Assembly: GCA_002319885.1 (NCBI GenBank)
Contig: DCFT01000157.1
Location: 1-8,205, forward strand
Length of the DNA: 8,205 nucleotides
From: Bacteroidales bacterium UBA1797
Lineage (GTDB): Bacteria > Bacteroidota > Bacteroidia > Bacteroidales > VadinHA17
Direction of reading: 5' to 3'
The notes beneath the pieces were generated by a model. The model searched no databases, had not been told where the DNA came from, and was given only the letters and a program-made list of their open reading frames with translations. The position numbers and the translations under genes were made by a program. Numbering within the stretch: the stretch's first letter is position 1; every line of letters starts with the position of its first letter. This document shows, piece by piece, positions 1-6,450 of the stretch.

Positions 1-2
1 CC

Positions 3-128
3 ACTGTAATCATATTTACTGCTTCTATAATGATCTGGAATAATTTTATCAGAAAAGACAGGAATGTAATTTCCCTGAAAAATAAAATTTCGCTTGTGAT
101 AAATAAAATACCAATGCATAGAAATTAA
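3..128 (+). CDS. Possible C-terminal end of an unidentified membrane protein (5' truncated)
   Basis: The frame starting at base 3 is open from the window edge to a TAA at 126-128, giving 41 residues. The first dozen or so are hydrophobic (TVIIFTASIMIW), like the last membrane helix of a protein. They are followed by a basic, polar tail (NNFIRKDRN, then KNKISLVINKIPMHRN) that would suit a cytoplasmic C-terminus. The other two plus-strand frames close within the first 55 bases. A stretch this short could be open by chance in AT-rich DNA, and no family is recognisable. If real, the gene runs in the same direction as the small membrane gene 81 bases downstream. Confidence 0.4.
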   Translation, partial: TVIIFTASIMIWNNFIRKDRNVISLKNKISLVINKIPMHRN

Positions 129-209
129 TTCTTATACAAGCAGCAACATATAAAAACAGAAGTCATTAATAATAGAAAGAATAAGTAATTTTTTGAAATT
201 TTTAAAATC

Positions 210-587
210 ATGGAAAACTCAGGAATGAAAAAACATGTAACAGTTGTAGCTTCTGTACAGATTGGATTTGCAGTACTTGGATTAATAGCAGCTGTAGTAG
301 TTTTCACGGTATTAACCTTTGCCAGAGGGTTTGTTGAATATGATGAGGTGCCGCAAACGGTTCTGAGGTTCCTGTCAATCAGTATACCCGTTTTACTAGG
401 TACAGTCTCGACACTGGGTCTGATAGGAGGAATCGGTCTTCTTGTCTATAAGCCCTGGGCCAGATACCTTGTAATAGTCATTTCAACAATTGGTTGTATC
501 AATATACCATTTGGTACACTTAAAGGCATTTACTTTATATGGGTATTGATACAGGACGATACAATTAAGCTATTTTATAAAGAATAA
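210..587 (+). CDS. Small integral membrane protein of unknown function, four hydrophobic segments
   Basis: This 125-residue protein is mostly membrane. Hydrophobic segments lie at about residues 10-36, 53-79, 84-99 and 102-114, with a polar loop (GFVEYDEVPQ) between the first two. The second half carries YKPWAR (80-85) and PFGTLKGIYFIWVL (100-113). This pattern, a basic turn, a helix, then P-x-GT-xxG-Y-xxWVL, is one I recognise from many short, uncharacterised bacterial membrane proteins; their function is not known. The start is uncertain. ATG at 210 gives the longest form, but Met6 at 225 (MKKHVTVVAS) is also plausible and has a GGAA about nine bases before it. No Shine-Dalgarno sequence precedes 210 and no convincing promoter is visible. 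It is the only complete plus-strand gene and converges on uppP. The coding call is fairly safe; the function is open. Confidence 0.75.
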   Translation: MENSGMKKHVTVVASVQIGFAVLGLIAAVVVFTVLTFARGFVEYDEVPQTVLRFLSISIPVLLGTVSTLGLIGGIGLLVYKPWARYLVIVISTIGCINIPFGTLKGIYFIWVLIQDDTIKLFYKE

Positions 588-635
588 TATACCTGCAGAC
601 CTGGCAGATAATTCTGTTATGGACACATATATCAT

Positions 636-676
636 ATTGCCTTATCCTCAGGAAAGCAGGCTGGCTGCAAGGCAAT
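636..676. other. Stem-loop between convergent genes, possible transcript 3' end
   Basis: ATTGCCTT (636-643) pairs perfectly with AAGGCAAT (669-676). The 25-base loop can itself form a small GCAG/CTGC hairpin (656-659 with 665-668). It sits in the 123-base gap between the plus-strand membrane gene and the minus-strand uppP stop, where a two-way terminator would be expected. Neither side has a real T-run, so it is at best a weak or Rho-assisted end, or a stabilising 3' structure. The rest of the gap shows nothing else. Confidence 0.35.
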
Positions 677-710
677 TATCAGTCTGAATAGATATATCTT
701 AAATTTAGTC

Positions 711-1484
711 TCAGAGTTTATTTATAAGCAACACAAAGAGTATCCCAATAATTATCCTGTAATACCCAAAGTACTTAAATCCATAATTCTGTACTATTCT
801 TAAAAATACCTTAACAGCAATCAATGCCGTTATAAATGCAACTATAAGACCGATGCCAATTAATATAATTTCGTGTCCTGAAAATGCTATTGATGTTTTA
901 TACAAATCATATCCGGTTGCTGCAAACATGGTTGGAACAGCAAGTAAAAAAGAAAATTCAATTGCCTGCTTTTTGTCTAAACCGTTAAAGATTCCACCTA
1001 TAATTGTTGCTGCAGCTCTTGACACACCCGGGATCATAGAAACACTTTGAAAAAGACCTATGAAGAAAGCATTCTTGTAAGAAATATTTTCAAGATCATC
1101 TGTTTCACTCTGCTGTCCGCTAACTTTCCTGTCAATCAGAATCAGAACAATACCTCCTAAGACAAGAGAGATTGTGACAACCACAGGACTGAATAAATAG
1201 GCTTTTATATAGGGATATGCCAGAAAACCAATAATACCAGTTGGAAGAAAGGCAATACCAAGTTTTATATAAATTGAAATCCCTTTTAAAAAACGCCCTG
1301 CGTACAGCAAAACGATAGCAAGGATTGCGCCAATCTGTATGGAAATTTCAAAGGTTTTTACGAAAGCACTTTCCGGGATATCCATAATACTTGATGCCAA
1401 GATCATGTGTCCTGTAGATGATATCGGAAGGAATTCGGTTAAACCCTCAATTATGGATAAAATTATTGTTTGGATTAAGTTCAT
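711..1484 (-). CDS. uppP: Undecaprenyl-diphosphatase (UppP/BacA family)
   Basis: UppP removes a phosphate from undecaprenyl diphosphate at the membrane, regenerating the lipid carrier used for peptidoglycan and other envelope glycans; overexpression gives bacitracin resistance. At 257 residues it is near the usual family length. Both family signatures are present. EGLTEFLPISSTGH (13-26) holds the ExxxE glutamates E13 and E17 and the conserved H26. PGVSRAAAT (152-160) holds S155, R156 and T160. The rest is a series of hydrophobic helices (for example 45-64, 74-90, 100-117, 138-150, 178-192, 205-228, 240-254). The start is supported because MNLIQTIILSIIEG begins as in known members. A Bacteroidota-type promoter lies about 42 bases upstream, so uppP can be transcribed on its own. 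The zinc-ribbon gene ends 87 bases before it. No key residue is missing. Confidence 0.97.
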   Translation of the reverse strand: MNLIQTIILSIIEGLTEFLPISSTGHMILASSIMDIPESAFVKTFEISIQIGAILAIVLLYAGRFLKGISIYIKLGIAFLPTGIIGFLAYPYIKAYLFSPVVVTISLVLGGIVLILIDRKVSGQQSETDDLENISYKNAFFIGLFQSVSMIPGVSRAAATIIGGIFNGLDKKQAIEFSFLLAVPTMFAATGYDLYKTSIAFSGHEIILIGIGLIVAFITALIAVKVFLRIVQNYGFKYFGYYRIIIGILFVLLINKL

Positions 1485-1525
1485 GTCAACAGATTTAATA
1501 TTGGAAATGCTTTAATTTTCTGAGC

Positions 1526-1554
1526 CAAAGATAATTTTTTTTTATCTCGGTCAA
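1526..1554 (-). promoter_or_regulatory. Bacteroidota-type promoter for uppP
   Basis: On the minus strand TATCTTTG (1533-1526) matches the Bacteroidota -7 consensus TAnnTTTG exactly. A TTG (1554-1552) lies 18 bases upstream at the expected -33 position, and the spacer contains a run of nine A. The predicted transcript would start near 1520, leaving a leader of about 36 bases before the uppP ATG at 1484. No Shine-Dalgarno sequence is evident in the leader, as is common in this phylum. This is a sequence match only; transcription was not tested. Confidence 0.65.
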
Positions 1555-1571
1555 TTTCGGATATATATAGC

Positions 1572-1766
1572 TCAGTATTCAATTTTCACAGAATTGATCT
1601 CCCTGCAACTTTTACATTCTATTGACACCTCTTTCACGCCATGTCCTGTTGATTCAGGCATTCCTGCCGGATATTTGTTGAGGTACTTTGCCTTGTCGAA
1701 GAAGTTTTTTTCATTACAGTTATAGCATATGAAACTTGATAAATTCCCTGTTTGATCTTTTTCCAT
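1572..1766 (-). CDS. Small zinc-ribbon-type protein of unknown function
   Basis: This encodes 64 residues with two CxxC pairs, C14/C17 (ICYNCN) and C51/C54 (ECKSCR), 33 residues apart. That arrangement is typical of a zinc ribbon or rubredoxin-like knuckle, and probably binds one zinc ion. Between the pairs lies a conserved-looking KYPAGMPESTGHGVKEV stretch (31-47). There is no signal peptide, so it is likely cytoplasmic. The paired cysteines argue that this is a true gene. It lies 102 bases after the M28 peptidase stop and 87 bases before uppP, both on the same strand. The stem-loop on one side and the uppP promoter on the other suggest it may be a separate unit. I do not recognise a named family; nucleic-acid binding is a guess based only on the fold type. 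Confidence 0.75.
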   Translation of the reverse strand: MEKDQTGNLSSFICYNCNEKNFFDKAKYLNKYPAGMPESTGHGVKEVSIECKSCREINSVKIEY

Positions 1767-1794
1767 AACTTAAACACTTATTGGTTTGCAGTTT

Positions 1795-1802
1795 CAAAAT
1801 TA
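1795..1802 (-). promoter_or_regulatory. Candidate -7 element for the zinc-ribbon gene
   Basis: On the minus strand TAATTTTG (1802-1795) fits TAnnTTTG, 28 bases before the ATG at 1766, giving a leader of roughly 22 bases. The -33 element is poor: the nearest TTG (1819-1817) is only 14 bases upstream rather than 18-20. In such AT-rich DNA a chance match is easy, so this is weak. Confidence 0.3.
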
Positions 1803-1828
1803 ATTTTAAAATATTTCAACAGAAGTGC

Positions 1829-1870
1829 AATTTCCGTACTAAGCTGATTATGGCATATTAGGCGGAAATT
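1829..1870 (-). terminator. Stem-loop at the end of the M28 peptidase gene, possible terminator
   Basis: AATTTCCG (1829-1836) pairs with CGGAAATT (1863-1870). Inside a small bulge, CTAA (1839-1842) pairs with TTAG (1858-1861), leaving a 15-base loop. The outer arm overlaps the stop codon of the peptidase gene (TAA at 1871-1869), so the hairpin marks the very end of that message. On the minus strand the stem is followed by GCACTTCTG, not a U-tract, so this is not a classical intrinsic terminator. It may protect the mRNA 3' end or be a weak stop. Confidence 0.4.
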
Positions 1871-4097
1871 ATTTATTTGAAGACGACAAAACTTTAAAAT
1901 ATTCCGCAAGTCTGACGATGGCTTTAGCGTCTGTTTCAATTTGTTGCTGGGCTTCCACCCAGTTTCTTTGCTCTATAGCTTCACGAATCCCTGGCATTGT
2001 TTTTACGCCATAACCGGTGTATGACCCCGGTGCGTATAGTGTATGTTTGTACCATGGTCTGCGAGGAAGTCCGGTCTCATTCAATAACTGTTGTTCTGCC
2101 CTGTAAAGTGCCTGATTAAAGGCTTCGCTCATGCTGTTTGTATTAATATTTTTCCGGAAAACAGTATTTAAGGTATCAACATTTTCCGCCAGTTCATGCA
2201 GTGCATTTTGCAATGGAGAAAAATCAAGAAATGGTACTTCAGGAGTAATATGCGGCGCTAAATATCCTTTGGTTGGATCTTCACCTGCTGAATAAGCCCC
2301 GGCAAGAATAATCTGATTCTCTAATACGGTGCTCTCGCGGCTCTTCTTTAAAAGGTCCATAAGTTCTTTTGAATATGTATCAATTGTTTTGTACAAATGT
2401 GTGAAATCAAATGGCACACCATCAGCATCTGACATTCTTAAAATGGCATGACCTGCAGTTTCAGCCAGGGTAACGCCATAATGGAATCCAGGGTCTTTAA
2501 ACTTTGAATATAAGTCGTAAGAATCGTATATGGAATGATATTCGCCACCACCATCTTCACCTCCAAATCCAAGGTTCAAGCAGGGAATACCAACATGTTG
2601 GATAAAAGATGAATAATCAGATCCTGAACCCATTGCGCCTAATTTAAGCTCTTTTTCAGCCCAGATTTTTCTCTTCGCCTCCTCACTCTTTGCTGAGATA
2701 ACTTCATTATCTTTTCTCCTCTCAAAAATACTTACCTTGGTTTGCGGGTCAATTACCTGTTTAGCAATCTCATCCATGAAAGGTTCGAGGGCATGAGATC
2801 CTTCTGCATATAGGAATCCCCGACCGTTTGCATCGGAATTTATGTAAACTACTGCATTCTCCTTTAATTCTTTTTCATGTTCCTCAACCCATTCTGTTGA
2901 ACCAAGTAATCCGGGTTCTTCACCGTCCCATGCACAATAAACAATAGTTCGTTCAGGTTTCCATCCGGTTTTCAGCAAGCTGCCCATCGATTTTGCCTCT
3001 TCGAGCAGGGCTGCCTGCCCGCTTATCGGATCGCCGGCACCATTTACCCATGCATCGTGGTGATTACCTCGTATTACCCACTCATCAGGATATTTTGAAC
3101 CAATAATCTTCGCAATAACGTCATAGCATGGAACTGTGTCCCAGTTAAAGAGAACCTTCAAGTGCACTTTTGCCTTACCGGGTCCTATATGATATGCAAA
3201 GGGTAAGCCTCCATGCCAGCTTTCGGGGACCACCGGACCATCAAGGGCTTCAAGCAGGGGAGAAGCATCATGGTAACTGATAGGCAATACAGGTATCCTG
3301 AGCAGACTGGGTGACTGTAACCTGTCGAGTCTTTTTGCATCTTTTGTGGCACCGATGTCAGGAGTTAAGGGATCACCGGGATACGCTGACATATCAATTA
3401 CAGATCCACGTTGAACACCATATTCATTTCTGTAAGCACCTTTTGGGTATACATCTCCTTCGAAGTAACCATCATCTGCCGGGTCGCTGTAAATTATACA
3501 GCCAACAGCCCCGTGTTCCTGTGCTACTTTAGGTTTTATACCTCTCCAGCTATGACCATATTTAGCAATCACAATTTTCCCTCTCACATCAATACCCATC
3601 TTATCTAGTACTTTATAATCATCGGGTAATCCATAATTTACATATACCAGTTCAGCAGTGACATCTCCATCGGCACTATAAGCATTGTAGGTAGGTAACT
3701 GCCCTGATTGACCTGAAGTAGCGTCTTCCTTAAGTGCCGGCTCTTTTAAGATCGCTTTGTAAGATGTTGGCGATGTCATTTCAAGGACTCTTTCCTTCGG
3801 AGTTGGGAATAATACATAGAATGTTTCAATTTTTGCATCCCAGCCCCATTTAGTAAATAAACTTAAAATGTATTCTGCATTTTTCTTATCTGCAGCAGAA
3901 CCAAGGTGATGAGGTTCTGCAGAAAGCTTTTTAATTGTTTCACCAATATTGACACTGCTCAGGTTGTTATCAAACTGAGACTCAAGGCTCAATTCCCTGT
4001 CAATATTCTTGTCATAAAAGCCGGTAATTTTTTTTGCCTGGCCAAATGAAGCCTGGCAAATAAAAATCATTAAAACAGTAATCAGAGATTTATTCAT
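1869..4097 (-). CDS. Secreted M28 metallopeptidase, glutamate carboxypeptidase II-like, with PA and dimerisation domains
   Basis: This 742-residue exported zinc peptidase has the full layout of the glutamate carboxypeptidase II (GCPII)/transferrin receptor group. A signal peptide (about 1-20, ending ASFGQ) is followed by the first part of the peptidase domain, a PA domain (about 135-290, with YSDPADDGYF and GDPLTP), the M28 catalytic domain (about 315-560) and a helical dimerisation domain (about 570-740). The two-zinc site is complete by comparison with GCPII: H346 and D356 (GNHHDAW, DPISG), catalytic E393 and zinc ligand E394 (WDGEEPG), D422 (YINSD) and H521 (EYHSIYDSY). The substrate pocket differs. 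GCPII residues R534 and R536 fall at N508 and G510, and K699 at G695, while R210 is kept as R185. It is therefore probably not strict for C-terminal glutamate. It lies 177 bases downstream of a second exported hydrolase on the same strand. The start is supported by the signal peptide. The family is certain; the substrate is not known. Confidence 0.95.
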   Translation of the reverse strand: MNKSLITVLMIFICQASFGQAKKITGFYDKNIDRELSLESQFDNNLSSVNIGETIKKLSAEPHHLGSAADKKNAEYILSLFTKWGWDAKIETFYVLFPTPKERVLEMTSPTSYKAILKEPALKEDATSGQSGQLPTYNAYSADGDVTAELVYVNYGLPDDYKVLDKMGIDVRGKIVIAKYGHSWRGIKPKVAQEHGAVGCIIYSDPADDGYFEGDVYPKGAYRNEYGVQRGSVIDMSAYPGDPLTPDIGATKDAKRLDRLQSPSLLRIPVLPISYHDASPLLEALDGPVVPESWHGGLPFAYHIGPGKAKVHLKVLFNWDTVPCYDVIAKIIGSKYPDEWVIRGNHHDAWVNGAGDPISGQAALLEEAKSMGSLLKTGWKPERTIVYCAWDGEEPGLLGSTEWVEEHEKELKENAVVYINSDANGRGFLYAEGSHALEPFMDEIAKQVIDPQTKVSIFERRKDNEVISAKSEEAKRKIWAEKELKLGAMGSGSDYSSFIQHVGIPCLNLGFGGEDGGGEYHSIYDSYDLYSKFKDPGFHYGVTLAETAGHAILRMSDADGVPFDFTHLYKTIDTYSKELMDLLKKSRESTVLENQIILAGAYSAGEDPTKGYLAPHITPEVPFLDFSPLQNALHELAENVDTLNTVFRKNINTNSMSEAFNQALYRAEQQLLNETGLPRRPWYKHTLYAPGSYTGYGVKTMPGIREAIEQRNWVEAQQQIETDAKAIVRLAEYFKVLSSSNK

Positions 4098-4195
4098 TGT
4101 GTGAAATTTAGTTTTTAATAAAATTAGGAAAACCTCCTTTTGTGCTCTGCAAGAAGGAACCCTGGAAATTCATTTTTTTCTTAATTATAACATAT

Positions 4196-4225
4196 TGGCA
4201 GGTCAATAAGTTCTCGTGCCTGCCA
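4196..4225. repeat. Inverted repeat in the gap between the two exported hydrolase genes
   Basis: TGGCAGG (4196-4202) and CCTGCCA (4219-4225) are perfect 7-base inverted arms around a 16-base spacer. It lies 50 bases past the phospholipase B-like stop and about 100 bases before the M28 start. There is no U-tract on the minus-strand side, so it is not a good terminator. It could be an operator or a processing structure; no regulator is known. Confidence 0.35.
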
Positions 4226-4229
4226 GCAC

Positions 4230-4247
4230 CTGAAACCTATTTTTCAG
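4230..4247. repeat. Short hairpin after the phospholipase B-like gene
   Basis: CTGAAA (4230-4235) pairs with TTTCAG (4242-4247) around a six-base loop, 27 bases past the stop of the upstream gene. The stem is AT-rich and weak. Together with the larger inverted repeat next to it, it may form the 3' end of that message. The rest of the 177-base gap is AT-rich. It has no match to the Bacteroidota promoter on the minus strand better than one mismatch, so how the M28 gene is transcribed is unclear. Confidence 0.25.
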
Positions 4248-4274
4248 TCTGAAAGTGTAAAATAATGGTTTAAT

Positions 4275-5690
4275 TTATTTAGACTCACCTGATTTAAATA
4301 CTGTCCAGGGTTGTGTCGGTCTGTCTACAATTAATCCGTTCATCCAGTCAAACTGCTGATGTTTTTCTAAAAAAGCTTTTGCATCAAATGGAGTACCGCA
4401 TGCTGAACCCCATCGTCCCACAAATGACATCTGTTTTGCCATCTTTGAATCCAGAGCTTTTCCATCGAGGGTTCCCCAGGGAGCAAAAGGCACATCAACT
4501 CCATAGGGATCCGGATCGAGATCAGGATGTGAACACAAGGTTCTCATATCGGGTGTATTTGAGTTCAGATAGGTATCATAGTGATCGGCTTCCATTTTCT
4601 CAGCCAGATCTATGTCTATTTTACCTTTATTTTCTTTCATGAGTTGTTTCCATCGAACACGCCTTGCAACTGAAGAGTTTTTTATATCCATTTCTGAAGA
4701 TTTAGTTTCGAATCGCAGTATTCTTAAATCTTCTGCAACATTTGATCCGATAAAAAATCCGTCCTTTTTCTTTTCAAAACCAACATATTTCAATCCAAGT
4801 TCCAGTCTGGCGATCTCGTTTGTGTTTATATCACCAATCAGCCAGGCGTTTGCATATCCGCCATTATTACCTTTTCTCATTATATCACACCATTCATCAA
4901 TATCAGATGCATACTGTGTTGCATGTCGCATGCGCGCAAATTCGGGAATGCCCTTTTCATCAAAGGGAAAGAATCCTCCTATTGTCGTTTCAGAACCTAC
5001 AAGACCAGCGTCTGTCAGAAAAAAATCCGTTTCGCTATGAATTAATCCGGCTACAGATTGCATTAATATCCTGTGCCCTTTATCAGGAAGGATGTCCAGA
5101 ACAACATTACAGAGCGGATAATAGAACGAGCTCATAGTATTATGAGCCAGCACAATACCTCCATCAGCTGTCATACTTCCTGTTGCAATAAATGAACTGC
5201 ATGATTCCGTTTTGGGATCAGGATAATTCGGGGATATTGCGTCTTTTACGGTGGGAAACCAATATCCCATAAGCTCTGTAGAGCCATTATAAGTCACAAT
5301 TTCATCGCGGGTTGTTGACTCTCCCGCAGCCTTCATCCCTTCTACTATCCCATCTATTTCATCCAGATTCTCCTTATCAGTTTTAGGAGTGAACATTTTA
5401 CCACCCTCCAGCACCAGCCACTGCCAGTCGAGGGCCGTCTGATAATGCCAAACCTCGCTTGTCTGCCTTAAAGCTTCTTTTATTTCCTTCGAGAGTAAAT
5501 AACCATGTTGGAAACCACGTTCCTCAGGCGTTCCTTCAATATGAAGATAAATCCATCCGTTTTTCTCGTGACGATTGGCTTTTGATAACCAGGCTTTCTG
5601 CTCATTTGTAAGCTGACTGTCAGCCTGCCCGTGTATAAATAGGTTACCGGTGAAAACCGAGAGGAGAAGAATAACAATTATTTTATTCAT
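4275..5690 (-). CDS. Secreted phospholipase B-like / C45-type Ntn hydrolase
   Basis: This 471-residue exported enzyme belongs to the N-terminal-nucleophile hydrolase group that includes phospholipase B-like proteins (PLBD) and C45 acyltransferases. It begins with a signal peptide (about 1-22, FIHGQA). The family's N-terminal motif follows, IEGTPEERGFQHGYLL (51-66). The likely nucleophile is C164 in TESCSSFIATG (161-171), followed by T174, DGG (176-178) and N184 (LAHNT). Later conserved blocks are NAWLIGDINTNEIARLELG (281-299) and GRWGSACGTPFDA (425-437). In related enzymes the precursor cuts itself before the cysteine; here that would be between S163 and C164. Eukaryotic PLBD proteins are longer (over 500 residues). 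Known members hydrolyse ester or amide bonds in lipids, penicillin-like compounds or acylated amines, so the exact reaction is not predictable. It is followed on the same strand by the M28 peptidase gene, suggesting linked use of an extracellular substrate. Confidence 0.85.
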   Translation of the reverse strand: MNKIIVILLLSVFTGNLFIHGQADSQLTNEQKAWLSKANRHEKNGWIYLHIEGTPEERGFQHGYLLSKEIKEALRQTSEVWHYQTALDWQWLVLEGGKMFTPKTDKENLDEIDGIVEGMKAAGESTTRDEIVTYNGSTELMGYWFPTVKDAISPNYPDPKTESCSSFIATGSMTADGGIVLAHNTMSSFYYPLCNVVLDILPDKGHRILMQSVAGLIHSETDFFLTDAGLVGSETTIGGFFPFDEKGIPEFARMRHATQYASDIDEWCDIMRKGNNGGYANAWLIGDINTNEIARLELGLKYVGFEKKKDGFFIGSNVAEDLRILRFETKSSEMDIKNSSVARRVRWKQLMKENKGKIDIDLAEKMEADHYDTYLNSNTPDMRTLCSHPDLDPDPYGVDVPFAPWGTLDGKALDSKMAKQMSFVGRWGSACGTPFDAKAFLEKHQQFDWMNGLIVDRPTQPWTVFKSGESK

Positions 5691-5711
5691 GTCAGGGTAA
5701 TTTTAGAGAAG

Positions 5712-5719
5712 GAAAGATA
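5712..5719 (-). promoter_or_regulatory. Candidate -7 element for the phospholipase B-like gene
   Basis: The minus strand reads TATCTTTC (5719-5712), one mismatch from TAnnTTTG, and like the uppP promoter it follows an A-rich tract. No TTG sits at the expected -33 distance. The leader would be only about 15 bases. It is weak, but the only candidate in the 124-base gap. Confidence 0.25.
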
Positions 5720-5783
5720 ATATTTTTTTCTAACTATAAATTTACCCCTTATTAATGATAATAAATAAATGTCAGATTAAACC

Positions 5784-5800
5784 TCCTGTCTGAAACAGGA
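5784..5800 (-). terminator. Short hairpin after the peroxiredoxin-like gene, possible weak terminator
   Basis: TCCTGT (5784-5789) and ACAGGA (5795-5800) form a six-base stem with a five-base loop. It starts 14 bases past the stop codon of the peroxiredoxin-like gene. On the minus strand it is followed by GGTTTAATC, a poor U-tract. Its position fits an operon end, and with the candidate promoter beyond it suggests the phospholipase B-like gene starts a new unit. Confidence 0.35.
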
Positions 5801-5814
5801 TCTTTTAATATACC

Positions 5815-6429
5815 TTATTCCTGTGTTTTCTTCCACTTGATTCCGCAGCCAATTGCCTTTGTTTCTGCTACAGGAACCTGTTCATTACCAAGTAAGGCAT
5901 TTACAGCATTAACTACATATTTCTTGTCAGCTTTCGTCTGATCATCCGCGTTGTTATCAATAGCTCCGACATACTCGACTATCAGTTTCCCCGATCTTTT
6001 TGAGAGAACATATACATGAGGTGTATTGGTAGCCCCATAGAGCTTTGCAATTTTCTGGGATTCATCGTAGAGATAAGGGAAGTCGTAGCCTCTTTCCCTG
6101 GCTACTTTTTGCATATCTTCATAAGAATCGCCAGGGGAAACATTTTTATCATTGCTGTTAATAGCAATAACAGGATATCCCTTACTGCTGAACTGGTTAT
6201 TCAGATCTATAATTCTTTGTTGATACTTCTTCACAACCGGACATGTATTACAGCAAAATACAACAATGAACCCTTTAGCATCTTTAAACTGTGAAAAAGA
6301 TACCATTTCTCCATTCACATTTTTAAGACTGAAATCAGAAGCAATATCGCCTGGTTTATAGGGCTCCGATGCTGTGACTGAGATGGTCTTTAAAAGTATG
6401 CCTGCTAGTAGAATAATTACCTTCTTCAT
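5815..6429 (-). CDS. Exported peroxiredoxin-like thioredoxin-fold protein (PRX_like1 type)
   Basis: This 204-residue protein has an N-terminal signal peptide (about 1-20, ending SVTAS) and an AhpC/TSA-like thioredoxin fold. The redox site is FCCNTCPVVKKY (58-69), with C60 and C63 as the CxxC pair followed by proline, and an extra C59 directly before it. The cis-proline loop is TNTPHVY (134-140, P137). The C-terminal GCGIKWK (194-200) is a conserved tail I recognise from the PRX_like1 group of thioredoxin-family proteins, whose members often end in GC(S/G)IKWK. It should act as a thiol-disulfide or peroxide-reducing protein outside the cytoplasm; the actual partner is not known. It starts 21 bases after the TlpA-like gene stops, so the two are probably co-transcribed. 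The signal peptide supports the start. Confidence 0.92.
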   Translation of the reverse strand: MKKVIILLAGILLKTISVTASEPYKPGDIASDFSLKNVNGEMVSFSQFKDAKGFIVVFCCNTCPVVKKYQQRIIDLNNQFSSKGYPVIAINSNDKNVSPGDSYEDMQKVARERGYDFPYLYDESQKIAKLYGATNTPHVYVLSKRSGKLIVEYVGAIDNNADDQTKADKKYVVNAVNALLGNEQVPVAETKAIGCGIKWKKTQE

Positions 6430-6450
6430 AATATTCTGAATTTAATTTAA

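Noticed and set aside
125..307. Minus-strand 60-codon open frame overlapping the start of the small membrane gene
   Set aside because: It ends in a low-complexity hydrophobic run and conflicts with the better-supported plus-strand gene.
853..1050. Plus-strand open frame opposite uppP
   Set aside because: uppP is certain on the other strand; this frame has no family features.
1561..1580. ATATATATAGCTCAG, which resembles part of a tRNA D-arm
   Set aside because: No acceptor stem, anticodon arm or T-arm can be formed around it, and it overlaps the end of the zinc-ribbon gene.
4130..4138. AGGAGGTTT on the minus strand, shared with 5779-5787, resembling a Shine-Dalgarno sequence
   Set aside because: It lies 35 bases before the M28 ATG and far from the phospholipase B-like ATG, with no nearby start codon. 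A shared 9-mer in two gaps is likely chance.
4612..5040. A 142-codon plus-strand open frame, with two other open plus-strand frames in the 4313-5137 region
   Set aside because: They lie opposite the well-supported phospholipase B-like gene, show no motif or signal of their own, and look like antisense shadows.
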